A stretch of DNA of 64,000 nucleotides from Liopterus haemorrhoidalis. Its lineage: Eukaryota; Arthropoda; Insecta; Coleoptera; Dytiscidae. The position numbers and the translations under genes were made by a program. The stretch lies in contig OZ020613.1 of assembly GCA_963971575.1 (NCBI GenBank), positions 46,184,739 through 46,248,738 of the forward strand, written 5' to 3'. Positions 53,498 to 64,000 of this stretch are shown piece after piece. The first letter of the stretch is position 1. The number at the start of each line of letters is the position of its first letter. The notes beneath the pieces were generated by a model, which saw nothing but the letters and a program-made list of their open reading frames with translations, did not search any database and was not told the origin of the DNA.

Positions 53498-54250
53498 ATA
53501 ATATAGAATTAAATATATATATATATATACACGAAACAACGAGCCAAGTGAAGATTTTTTAAAAAATGATTTGATTTCAATATAATATAATGCCTGGGGG
53601 TTTATGGGGTCACTGATGATGAATTCAGGGTGCAATTCAGAAAATTAAATATGGCGGATCCAATAAAGCGGATTCAATATGGCGGCCAAAACCACTTGAT
53701 GAAAAGAGATTTTCAAGAAATCACTTGATTTTGTCCTTATTTAATACCTGGAGGTTTATGGGGTTTCTGATGATAAATCCAGGGTTCATGTGAGAAAGTT
53801 CAATATGGCGGCCAAAATCACTTGACAATCGGAGATTTTTAAAAAATCACTTGACTTCAAACTAATTTGGTACCTAAGGGTTTATGAGATCGTTCATGAT
53901 AAGTCCAGGATCGAACCCTGTATTTTCTCAAAGTTTTGAAATCAAATCATTTTTTAAAAAATCTTCACTTGGCACGTGGTTTCGGCCGCCATATTGCATC
54001 CGCCATATTGAATTTTCTAAATTTGACCCTGGATTCATTAACAGCCGCCTCAACTACCTTTAGGTAACATTTTCAGGGGTTTGACACCTAAATTGACTCG
54101 ATTGTGTTGACTTTATAATCGATTTATCGAAGAAAAGGTAGAGGTCACGTGGGATTGGTGGCCATATTTGATAAGTTACGATGTTTCCGTAAAAGAGCCA
54201 CTCGGATTTCGAAACTAGACTACAATAAGCATCAAATGAGCCCTGGTAGA
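53450..54250. repeat. Foldback/tandem repeat block inside the LINE
   Basis: Begins with a (TA)n run (53450-53492). AAGTGAAGATTTTTTAAAAA at about 53542 recurs in reverse complement at about 53950, giving an inverted repeat that encloses about three degenerate ~150-bp units. Each unit has the words ATACCTGGAGGTTTATGGGG, ATGATRAATCCAGG, TTCAATATGGCGGCCAAAA and AAATCACTTGA. An outward inverted copy (GGCCGCCATATTG, CCGCCATATTGAA) follows at 53985. Noncoding; it separates the two halves of the LINE RT. Confidence 0.65.
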
Positions 54251-54254
54251 CCTT

Positions 54255-55220
54255 TCATAGACTAATATATTTTTGGACAGCATGGGGTCTCTCGATGAAA
54301 AAGAATGACTCATATATATTTAATATATATTCTTTTTCAATCAAAACCCCGTCATTCATTACTATTTGTTCTTTGTTTTTCAAATAAGTACTAAATAAAT
54401 TTAGTGGAACACCTCTTACACCATGAATTTCGAGTTTCGGTAACAAGAGTGAATGATCGACGGTGTCGAAAGCTTTGGCTAAATCTAGAAAAATGGCGGA
54501 GCATGGTAACGACCCATCTAAACCCCTATAGACAAGCTCAGTCAATTTAGAAATAGCATCGTCGGCACTTTCATTTTTAGTGAAACCAAATTGTTTTTGT
54601 GATAATATATCTAATTTTGTTAGGAAATCTAACAATCTTTTTTGACAACTTTTTCAAACCGTTTTGCTATGTTGCTGATTAAAGAAATTGGCCTATAATT
54701 ATTGATTTTTTCCTGTTTTCTACCTTTAAATACTGGTTGTACTATAGCTATTTTGAATTTTTTAGGAAAGTAGCCCTTTTCTAAACAAACATTAAAATTT
54801 TCTACTATTGGGTATGCTCTTGAATTTATTATATTTTTTAGTATTTCAGTGGTAATGCCATCGTATTCAGCGGATTTTTTCTTTTTTAAATCATGTGTAA
54901 TTTGTTTAATTTCTTCTATATCGGTCGGCGATAAAAACAGTGAGAAAGTATTGCGTGGGATTGAATGCAACATTGCGGATTGACTTGTAAGGATTTTTGT
55001 AATATTCTAAGAAAAAAACTCAACATTTATGAAGTGTTTGTTGAACTGATCAACCATTGTTTTTTTTTTTTTTTTTTACAGTCTATAATATAACCATTAA
55101 TTTCAATTCTGTCAATATTAGAATCATTTTTAAATTTTGTTGTTTAGTGATTCATTGGCCAATTGCCATAATTTTTTCGTATTTTATAGATTATTAATTA
55201 TTTTTTCTCGGTAATAACTA
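54255..55220 (-). pseudogene. LINE fragment (5' part of RT, minus strand)
   Basis: Two open pieces in neighbouring frames: DIEEIKQITHDLKKKKSAEYDGITTEILK...YFPKKFKIAIVQPVFKGR...NNYRPISLISNIAKRFEK (54629-54973), and then KLDILSQKQFGFTKNESADD...AIFLDLAKAFDTVDHSLLLPKLEIHGVRG (54255-54635). These are consecutive RT blocks of a Jockey/CR1-type LINE. Upstream to about 55220 are stop-ridden remains of the endonuclease-RT linker with a poly-T expansion at 55063. The region downstream of AFD, including GVPQG, is lost where the foldback block sits. Confidence 0.8.
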
Positions 55221-55429
55221 CTTTTTGCTTGTTTTATTAATATTGTAATTTTATTTTTATAAATGACTAAATGAAATAAAATAATAAACTGATAGATTGA
55301 ATTATTTCAACTGTCAGGAAATGCTCTTATTTGATTCGTTAAATGTAAGACATTTACAAAAATCTGCAGAACGTATTAACGTTGGCGTGAATTAACAGTG
55401 GACAGGTTATTAATTATTTATATTTAAGT

Positions 55430-57355
55430 GGGGAGATTCTTTGTTCAACATTAATTTTAATTCAGTAACGATATAACGCTCGTATCGACTGTGTCGTGTG
55501 TCGTGTTAATATTTGTATACACAGTTCTGCCAGTTCGCGAACACCCTTCAGGTCATGTTCACGAATGTACATTATATGTACATTCGTGTCGTGTCTTAGT
55601 CGCTCATTTTCGGTCACCGCATCCTCTGAGCTCTGAGTATCTTGCTTATTTAAGCAGAAGTAGAATTAACCTTGTTCTACTTCAATTCGTTATTTTGTCA
55701 TTTTTGTGAATGCATTTTACGCCTGCCTTAACATTCGCGTGTGCTAGTATATTTCGCGAATATACAGGCAGAAGATTTGTGGATCTCTGGCTTCAAAATA
55801 ATCTGACGGATTATCCAAGACCTTAATATCCTAAGGGCATCCCTTTTAATCTTATTTGTGCATAAGATTAATTTGTAAGTAGAAATTTACATTTTTTCTC
55901 ACTTACTATATAACTTCCTTTGTTTCCATTTAAGATTTAGGACCTTACAACCCCTAAATCACCAGAGTGGGTGTGTTTCTGATACAATCTACCGAATAGC
56001 CGTTTTTTTTTTACGACGATTACCTATTTTCATTATTGTTAATTTATTGTGCCATAGTCGCCTATATACTAGCTGATTTTATCTACTGTCAGAATTTGTA
56101 TTCTCCAGTGGCGTCCTACGTAATTATCTTCTTTAAGATAAATTTTACTAATTTTTTACGTGTAGTTAACCTGCCCATATTGTATTTTATTGTAGTATCT
56201 GAAATTAGGGGTTAATTTATCTGTTACAAATGCCATTCTTGGCATTAGCTAAGCAACAGTTTGTGTATTTGAGCATATTTGGTGTTTATTAGATTTTAAA
56301 TTGTTCAAAACTAACTGAAGAGCATAAAACTTAAAAGGGTCTAAGTGACAAAATATAAGATTTTAATTTTTTTCACTAACATAGGTCCAAGTGTCATGCC
56401 TAATCGTTTTAAAACGGTCCTATGTGCCTTGTGTTCAGAAAATAGTTATAAGATGAATTTAAAGATAGCACCAGTTGTATCTCCTGTAGTTGTTTATTGC
56501 ACAAAAAAACTATTTATCTAGGAATATTCATTTTGGCACTTAAACCCTTTTAATTTTATACTCTTCAATTGTTAATCATTTCAATGCATTTACAAGACTA
56601 TTGGTTTGTTTACATACTAGTTTTAAGTGCAGATTTGTGTTTAACCGTGTACTTATATTTATTATATAATTATGGGGTATTTTTTATGATATATAGTTTC
56701 TCACCCCAATGTTTTTTGGTTGTGTCGGGGAGAAACAAATATTTTGAGAATTTAATGTGCGCCTTCGCCTACATTTTGCACATTTAGATACGAAGTGATC
56801 CATTTATTTCTGCTATTTTATATTGCCTACCAAGCCCCTCGTGCAATTATTTAGTGAGACTGGCTATATTCTACTCAACAATTCCACAATCAATTTATGT
56901 TCGGTATCAAAATTATTTACAATAATTTTTCGTGTTACTCAAGTGCAGCCCGTCGGTTCTACGTTTGTTTAGGGACTCAAGAGGAGAAATTGGTAGTTTT
57001 TTAATTAGCCTTAATCGCATAGTGGGCTTCGCCGTTTCAAACTATATTCCTAAGGTAAACATTCAAAATTGTATCAGTCTTTGAGAACAACCCCTCAAAG
57101 TGAAGTACGTCTCTACATACCTGTCTCCTTTTATTTTGGGTTCGCGATCTGCACTAGAGTAACTCGCCTGATTTTAGTCTGCTCATTAATTAGTCTGAGG
57201 TTGTTCTGAGGCGCGTCTACGTTCACCTTACGCCTCCTTTACATTTATTTTTTCCCGTCACGTGCGGGGTGGTCACACGAATCTTTTCGTTGACATTCTT
57301 GACGTCCGGCAATTTTCTCATTCGTACTAGAACGGCGCGGGCGCCACAATAGTAA
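55430..57355. other. Long noncoding stretch, unassigned
   Basis: No reading frame with a known domain. Base composition is more balanced than the surroundings. A 13-bp-arm palindrome (CACGAATGTACAT, TAT, ATGTACATTCGTG) lies at 55560-55588. The right end has GGCGCGGGCGCCACAATAG at about 57330-57350. It could be part of a long LTR or an unknown element; I found no matching repeat within the window. Confidence 0.3.
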
Positions 57356-57359
57356 CAAA

Positions 57360-59797
<2,438 letters not shown>

Positions 59798-59830
59798 CTG
59801 TAAAAAAAAATCTTGCATTGATTATTGGCA

Positions 59831-60389
59831 CAAAAAAAGGTTAATTTATCGAGAATTTATTTTATTTTTGCTTCTATTACTTAATATTTCACCATGAAAT
59901 TTCGGATACCTCAGTCTACAGTTAATTTCCTAGATAAACAATTGTTTTACGTAGTTACGTAAAAACGTGGTTACGTGGTTACGATACGTACATACGCATC
60001 TTATTTTCTGGAATTCGTTGGGCACAAAATGCAACAACAGATTCTTGAAAGTCTGGACAGTAATTTAATCACAAATTTCTTTGCTTTATAAATTAGTGTT
60101 TCGTTAATTTCAGTTAATTTAATTCATTAAACGCTTACATCGTTGGTAGTACACGTACGTTAGTTCCTCCGAAAATACTGATTTGATACTGACTCCAGGG
60201 CCTGGTTTTTATATTCCTTTATTTAGCATTGAAAATACAAGGATTTTCTCAAAATATATGAAAACAGGTTCGCTATTTGATCCATATTTCAAAGACAAAA
60301 GATAAAATCAACGGCAGCACAGTAGAATGGAACATGGCGCTTTCACATTAACAAAAAATTGCAATTGCAACTGCAATTAATCTAAAATC
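59831..60389. other. Intergenic, nothing recognised
   Basis: AT-rich sequence with a few TACGTAGTTACG-like direct repeats at 59950-59990. No gene or complete repeat identified. Confidence 0.4.
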
Positions 60390-60690
60390 GAAGTTAAAAT
60401 TAAACTACACCATGTTATTATACAAATCACTACTTAGTTCACTGCTAACATATGCCTGCAATGTCTAGGGAAATGCATAAGCAAGAAACATTAACAAACT
60501 AAAAAAAATTCTAGCAAAAAATAAAAGTTAATCTGCTAGCAATTCACCCTGGTGCATCAGAAATGGCCAACTACAACATGAACTGACAGTGCCACCAATC
60601 CAAGACTTTTTAAGTTTACAAATTAAAATTTTTGGCGCACAGCAACGATTGCTGTTTGCGCCTAACATAGCCCGTCTAAATTACTAGGGT
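60390..60690 (+). pseudogene. LINE RT C-terminal fragment (Jockey-like)
   Basis: Reads LLYKSLLSSLLTYACNVWGN, then ARNINKLKKILAKN, a frame change, QHELTVPPIQDFLSLQIKIF and LLFAPNIARL. This is the conserved C-terminal region after RT (LLTYA--VWG, PI-----) of Jockey-type LINEs, followed by an A-rich tail (60700-60760). Truncated at the 5' side. Confidence 0.7.
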
Positions 60691-60970
60691 ATTAATATAT
60701 ACATATATAAATAATAAATTAAACATTAAATAAATAAAAAAATAATAAAACACATTAATACAAGGTGCAAGACTTCACACATAAAAATGTAAGTTCCATT
60801 CTCTCAAAAGATCAGTCTGTCTATGAGTACTCTGTCCTCGCCTAAAGCAACTGGCAGATCATATCACAGGTCTAACCTCTCCCTGACATCCTCGAACTGC
60901 ACACGCTGAATTAAAATGTGTATCACAGACAAATCTGTGATAAACCAATGAAACCAACTATATTCTATAA

Positions 60971-61302
60971 AATACAGAAATAGTAATAAAATCATGTGAA
61001 GGATTTAAGGTACTATTGGCTGTCGAGTGTAATTAACGACTCAACAGCCAACGAACGATGAGAGATCGACGAAATTATCACAAGAACATGATTAGTGATG
61101 ACTATCTTCATTCTGAATCAAGTATATAGTTCGCTTTGTGCAGTTATCGATTTGCTATAATTAGTAGCATCTTATGCTTTGTTGAATCAAGTCTGGAATC
61201 AAAAAGTAGTTATCATGTAATGTTTACGTGATAATTTTATGCGACAGCCAGTAGGGTAGAGACTTTAATCTTTCACCTGATTTTATTACTATTTCTGCAT
61301 TT
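60971..61302. mobile_element. MITE of about 330 bp
   Basis: Arms of about 60 bp: ACAGAAATAGTAATAAAATC on the left, the same word read from the right end, continuing through GTGAARGATT to TGGCTGTCG. Inside, TTGGCTGTCG and CGACTCAACAGCCAA form another small hairpin near 61018-61052. Confidence 0.6.
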
Positions 61303-61359
61303 CGAACAGGGTATACATTTTATACATTACAGACACTAAATTTTTATTAAAAAACTCAC

Positions 61360-61895
61360 TTGAAATTCAGTTCCTTTAGAAGAAGATATAAAGTAGTCCT
61401 CTTCAGAGGTGGTAAATCATCATCCTCTTTGATTGCTGCTAATATTTTGTTTAGTGTTGGCACCTCGTTTTTAAGGAAAAAAGAATTGACTATTTGTTGA
61501 ATACTATTCTTCGCAAATTCATCAATTTTGTCCAAGACTGTTCTTTTTTTAGTAGTAGTTTTCTTGGGAGTTAACAGTTTACCGTCATGAGTCTTGTATT
61601 CCCGAATTATACGGTATACAGTACTAATATTAACCCCTTAAAAAAAGTTGTTTTGCAAACAAACATATTGGACACTTAATATCTTGTAAATATATAAAAA
61701 TATTTTATTCATACCTGTTGCAACGGCCGTTGCTTCGTAACTCTCAGTAATATTTCTATTTATACGTTTTGTATTTATCTCATTAAACATATTTAAAATG
61801 CATTCCTTCTCGGACAAAGATAAATGCGCCTTCTTTGACCGCTTTATAACAGGTGACCTTGGAGGAGTCTTCGAACATCCAGCTTCACTATCCAT
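61360..61895 (-). CDS. DDE-transposase-like N-terminal fragment, two exons
   Basis: Exon 1 (61715-61895) starts MDSEAGCSKTPPRSPVIKRS and ends at a GTATGA donor. Exon 2 (61360-61636) begins after TTTTTTTAAG. The join is phase 1 and gives a continuous reading ...ESYEATAVATGVNISTVYRI IREYKTHDGKL LTPKK..., a helix-turn-helix region, followed by KIDEFAKNSIQQIVNSFF and LPPLKRTTLY near the end. This is the N-terminal DNA-binding pattern of a Tc1-like or related DDE transposase-derived protein. At 61360 either a stop (AAG TGA) or a GTGAGT donor follows. The catalytic part is not found to the left, so it is probably truncated. It may be a transposon relic or a domesticated fragment. Confidence 0.55.
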
Positions 61896-61899
61896 CTCT

Positions 61900-62344
61900 A
61901 GTTGATCTTATATTAAAATAATACAAAATTCAAAAATATTATTGCAAAAATTTAGTCATGTGATACTGAGAAAGTATCGATAATATCGAATAAAAATTAT
62001 CGATATTTTCAAATATCGAAAGAAAAAATGAATATATTTTCTAAAAATGTAAAAAAAATAATTTATTCTTATAATAACAATCTAATTATTTTACAATAAT
62101 AAATAGATTAAAGTAGTATGGGCATTAAAGTAGTATACCTGACTGAAAAGTGACATAGGTATCAATAAATTGGACACCAACAAACAACGTAGGCGAAGAA
62201 GATTCGTTCATGGAAGAACTAATAAATAAGAGGCGTCCATGAAGAGAAGAGGTAAACAAGGCCATGGAGCCTAACAAGAGTTTATATAAACACCAGTTTT
62301 GCAAGTGAAAGATCGCAAATCCCTTCGTAAAATATTTAGTAGTA
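61900..62344. other. Intergenic, nothing recognised
   Basis: AT-rich, with short ATCGATATT palindromic words at 61975-62025. No gene identified. Confidence 0.4.
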
Positions 62345-64000
62345 GTAAGTAGTAAAATAATTTATTTGTTGCCTTTCGGCTTAAAATCTACATAAATTGT
62401 AACATATATTATTGTGTTAATTATTATTTTTTCTGGCCTTCAGCACTGCTCTCATCCAATCCTCTCCTTTTCCGTGGTCTCCCAGAAGTTGTAAAGGACC
62501 CCTGCTTTCTAACTGCAGTCCTTCACAGCATCGCAGATGATTAAGAGTCTCTATCTCTGTACCGCAGGTTCTGCAAAGCTGCTCCTCCTCCTTCGTCCAG
62601 AAGCAGTTTGCCCTCTCTTCATTTCCGCATCTAAATCTCGCAATAATCTTTTGCTGTTTGTTGGGCTCTGCCAGATACCTTGGAACTTCTGTACATGCAA
62701 TGTATTGGTAGAGCTGATTGTATCGGGACTTGGTTATTCTACTCCATTGCTCTTGTTTCTGCACATCTTTATCTCGTTCCGTCACCATTAGCACTGTTTC
62801 TAGCCCAGATCTTTTTCTTCCTTCGATATCTTCCTTTGATGTGCCATTTCTTGCTAGGAATTCATTTTTCTTCGTTGTCCATTTTGTTATATTAGTTTCT
62901 TTTTCCTTCCAGCACTCTTTTAAAATATTGTTTTCGGTGGTCGCAATATTCTCTTCGAACTTCATTGCTCTTTTGCCCGTCATTATTCTTAGCTTTTCTC
63001 TCTTTGTTTCTTCCAAAATAATGTAACTTGGGGTATGTCTGTCCAAGCCCAAAGTCCATTTCAGGTATTGTTCCTGCAATCTTTCTATTTTTTCCTGTTC
63101 TTGCCATCCCCATATTTCCTGTCCATATAAGAGGCTTTTAACCAGACTGTCAAACATAAAAATTCTTCTTTTGAAATTGTTCTGGAACATTCTTTCTCCC
63201 ATACTCCAAACTCTTCCCATTACCATTCTTGCCTTTTTTGTTATCTCCTTTATGTGTGTCTGGTCTTCATTGCTCTTCTGAAAAGTATACCCTAGGTACT
63301 TGAATTCTTTTACTTGTTCTATATCCTGCCCTTTCCATCTCCATTTGTTCTCGGTCTGTCGTCCTCCTCCCTTTTTAAAAACTAAAACTTTGGATTTTTC
63401 CGTACTGAGGATCATCTTCTTTTTGTCCAGGTATCTCTCCAATCTGCTCATCATTTCCTTCAATTCTCCCGGTGTTTTGGCTAGTAAGACAATATCGTCT
63501 GCGTAAGCTAGCGTCCATATTTTTATATTGCCTATCACTACTCCTCCGGCTTGCCATTTCTCTAGGATTTCTTCAAGGTCCGATATATATAGGGAAAATA
63601 ATATTGGGCTTAATGGACAGCCCTGCCTTAATCCCCTTTCTGTCCAAAACTTTCCACTTTCTTCTTCGCCTACTCTTACCACGCTATATGTTTCTTCATA
63701 AATTTCTGCTATTTTTTTTATGAGAAGTGCGCTGATGCCTTTCTTTCGCATTATGCTCCATAGGTGTTGCCTGTCTACTAAATCGAACGCCGATTTTAGG
63801 TCAGTGAAGAAAGCATAGATTTTTCCTTTTCCTTTTGATATCTCTTTATCTATCAGGTGTTTTAATATATATATATTATCCATTGTGCTTCTTCCCTTTC
63901 TGAATCCTGCTTGGTTATCGGGGATGATATGTTTTGTTTCCACTTCTTGTGTTAATCTATTCTCTATTACCATTGCATATAACTTATATAAGGTGTCCAT
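62345..64000 (-). mobile_element. LINE, 3' portion, running off the right edge
   Basis: Contains the RT/C-terminal CDS 62417-64000. Its 3' UTR has TTTTAAGCCGAAAGGC (a small hairpin) and ends in AT-rich sequence with CTACTTACTACTACT near 62345. The 5' part (endonuclease, ORF1) would lie beyond base 64000. Confidence 0.8.
62417..64000 (-). CDS. LINE reverse transcriptase with C-terminal CCHC, partial
   Basis: 527 codons visible, with no stop or frame change; the 5' end is cut by the window. RT blocks: NRLTQEVETKHIIPDNQAGF RKGRSTMDNI, AFFTDLKSAFD, ERGLRQGCPLSPILFSLYIS, WTLAYADDIVLLA (catalytic Asp pair), EFKYLGYTF. The thumb follows (KSLLYGQEIWGW, IERLQEQYLKWTLGLDRHTP), then a long charged region and a C-terminal CRTCGTEIETLNHLRCC knuckle (Cx2C...Hx4C). 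LRQGCPLSP and the C-terminal knuckle separate it from the Jockey/CR1 copies elsewhere in this window. An intact frame suggests a fairly young copy. Confidence 0.88.
   Translation of the reverse strand: MDTLYKLYAMVIENRLTQEVETKHIIPDNQAGFRKGRSTMDNIYILKHLIDKEISKGKGKIYAFFTDLKSAFDLVDRQHLWSIMRKKGISALLIKKIAEIYEETYSVVRVGEEESGKFWTERGLRQGCPLSPILFSLYISDLEEILEKWQAGGVVIGNIKIWTLAYADDIVLLAKTPGELKEMMSRLERYLDKKKMILSTEKSKVLVFKKGGGRQTENKWRWKGQDIEQVKEFKYLGYTFQKSNEDQTHIKEITKKARMVMGRVWSMGERMFQNNFKRRIFMFDSLVKSLLYGQEIWGWQEQEKIERLQEQYLKWTLGLDRHTPSYIILEETKREKLRIMTGKRAMKFEENIATTENNILKECWKEKETNITKWTTKKNEFLARNGTSKEDIEGRKRSGLETVLMVTERDKDVQKQEQWSRITKSRYNQLYQYIACTEVPRYLAEPNKQQKIIARFRCGNEERANCFWTKEEEQLCRTCGTEIETLNHLRCCEGLQLESRGPLQLLGDHGKGEDWMRAVLKARKNNN

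Noticed and set aside
53447..53635. 62-codon frame rich in Tyr/Ile
   Set aside because: Translation of a (TA)n microsatellite and the repeat block.

Overview
AT-rich, intron-bearing eukaryotic DNA, most likely from an insect. The signs are C2H2 zinc-finger genes of the SGEKPFKCDQC type with GT-AG introns, mariner, hAT and Harbinger transposons, Jockey/CR1-like LINEs, a tRNA-derived SINE, and a gypsy-type errantivirus with an env gene and a tRNA-Ser primer site. No bacterial-style operons, rRNA genes or CRISPR arrays are seen.

Host genes form a zinc-finger cluster. Gene A (minus) is represented by two N-terminal exons (4595-4748, 1684-1815) and runs off the left edge. Gene B (minus) is a ten-finger terminal exon (8645-9612) for which I find no 5' exons. 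Gene C (minus: 24411-24537, 19982-20113, 15630-16435; 354 aa) and gene D (plus: 24749-24905, 25101-25229, 27156-27314, 29186-30180; 479 aa) are divergent, with start codons 211 bp apart. All introns of C and D are GT-AG and phase 1, and the joined lengths are exact multiples of three. A fifth copy (E, minus, 59161-59797) is a pseudogene cut by a LINE. The short N-terminal exons are acidic and carry repeated psi-K-x-E motifs; the last exon carries 8 to 11 fingers.

The rest is a dense transposon nest. Six hAT-type elements have recognisable 8-bp target duplications. A complete 1285-bp mariner with an intact D,D34D transposase sits inside one hAT. A Stowaway-like element with a plant-type mariner C-terminus sits in an intron of gene D. 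Several MITE-like or foldback units are present, including one with two ~198-bp arms that look identical. From 32 to 43 kb an old LINE is interrupted by a nearly complete 6-kb LINE (CACTA duplications) and by a PIF/Harbinger element (TAA duplications). From 44.75 to 52.34 kb lies a full-length errantivirus whose LTRs differ only by a 2-nt length change in an A run, so it inserted recently. From 52.4 to 64 kb there are further LINE fragments, the ZNF pseudogene, a two-exon transposase-like fragment and a long LINE RT running off the right edge.

The main story is a young, tandemly diversified zinc-finger family embedded in waves of transposon insertion. Several insertions lie within 16-60 nt of its splice sites. 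Assignments rest on reading motifs by eye, without database searches, so family names are at superfamily level and element edges are approximate unless a target duplication is given.
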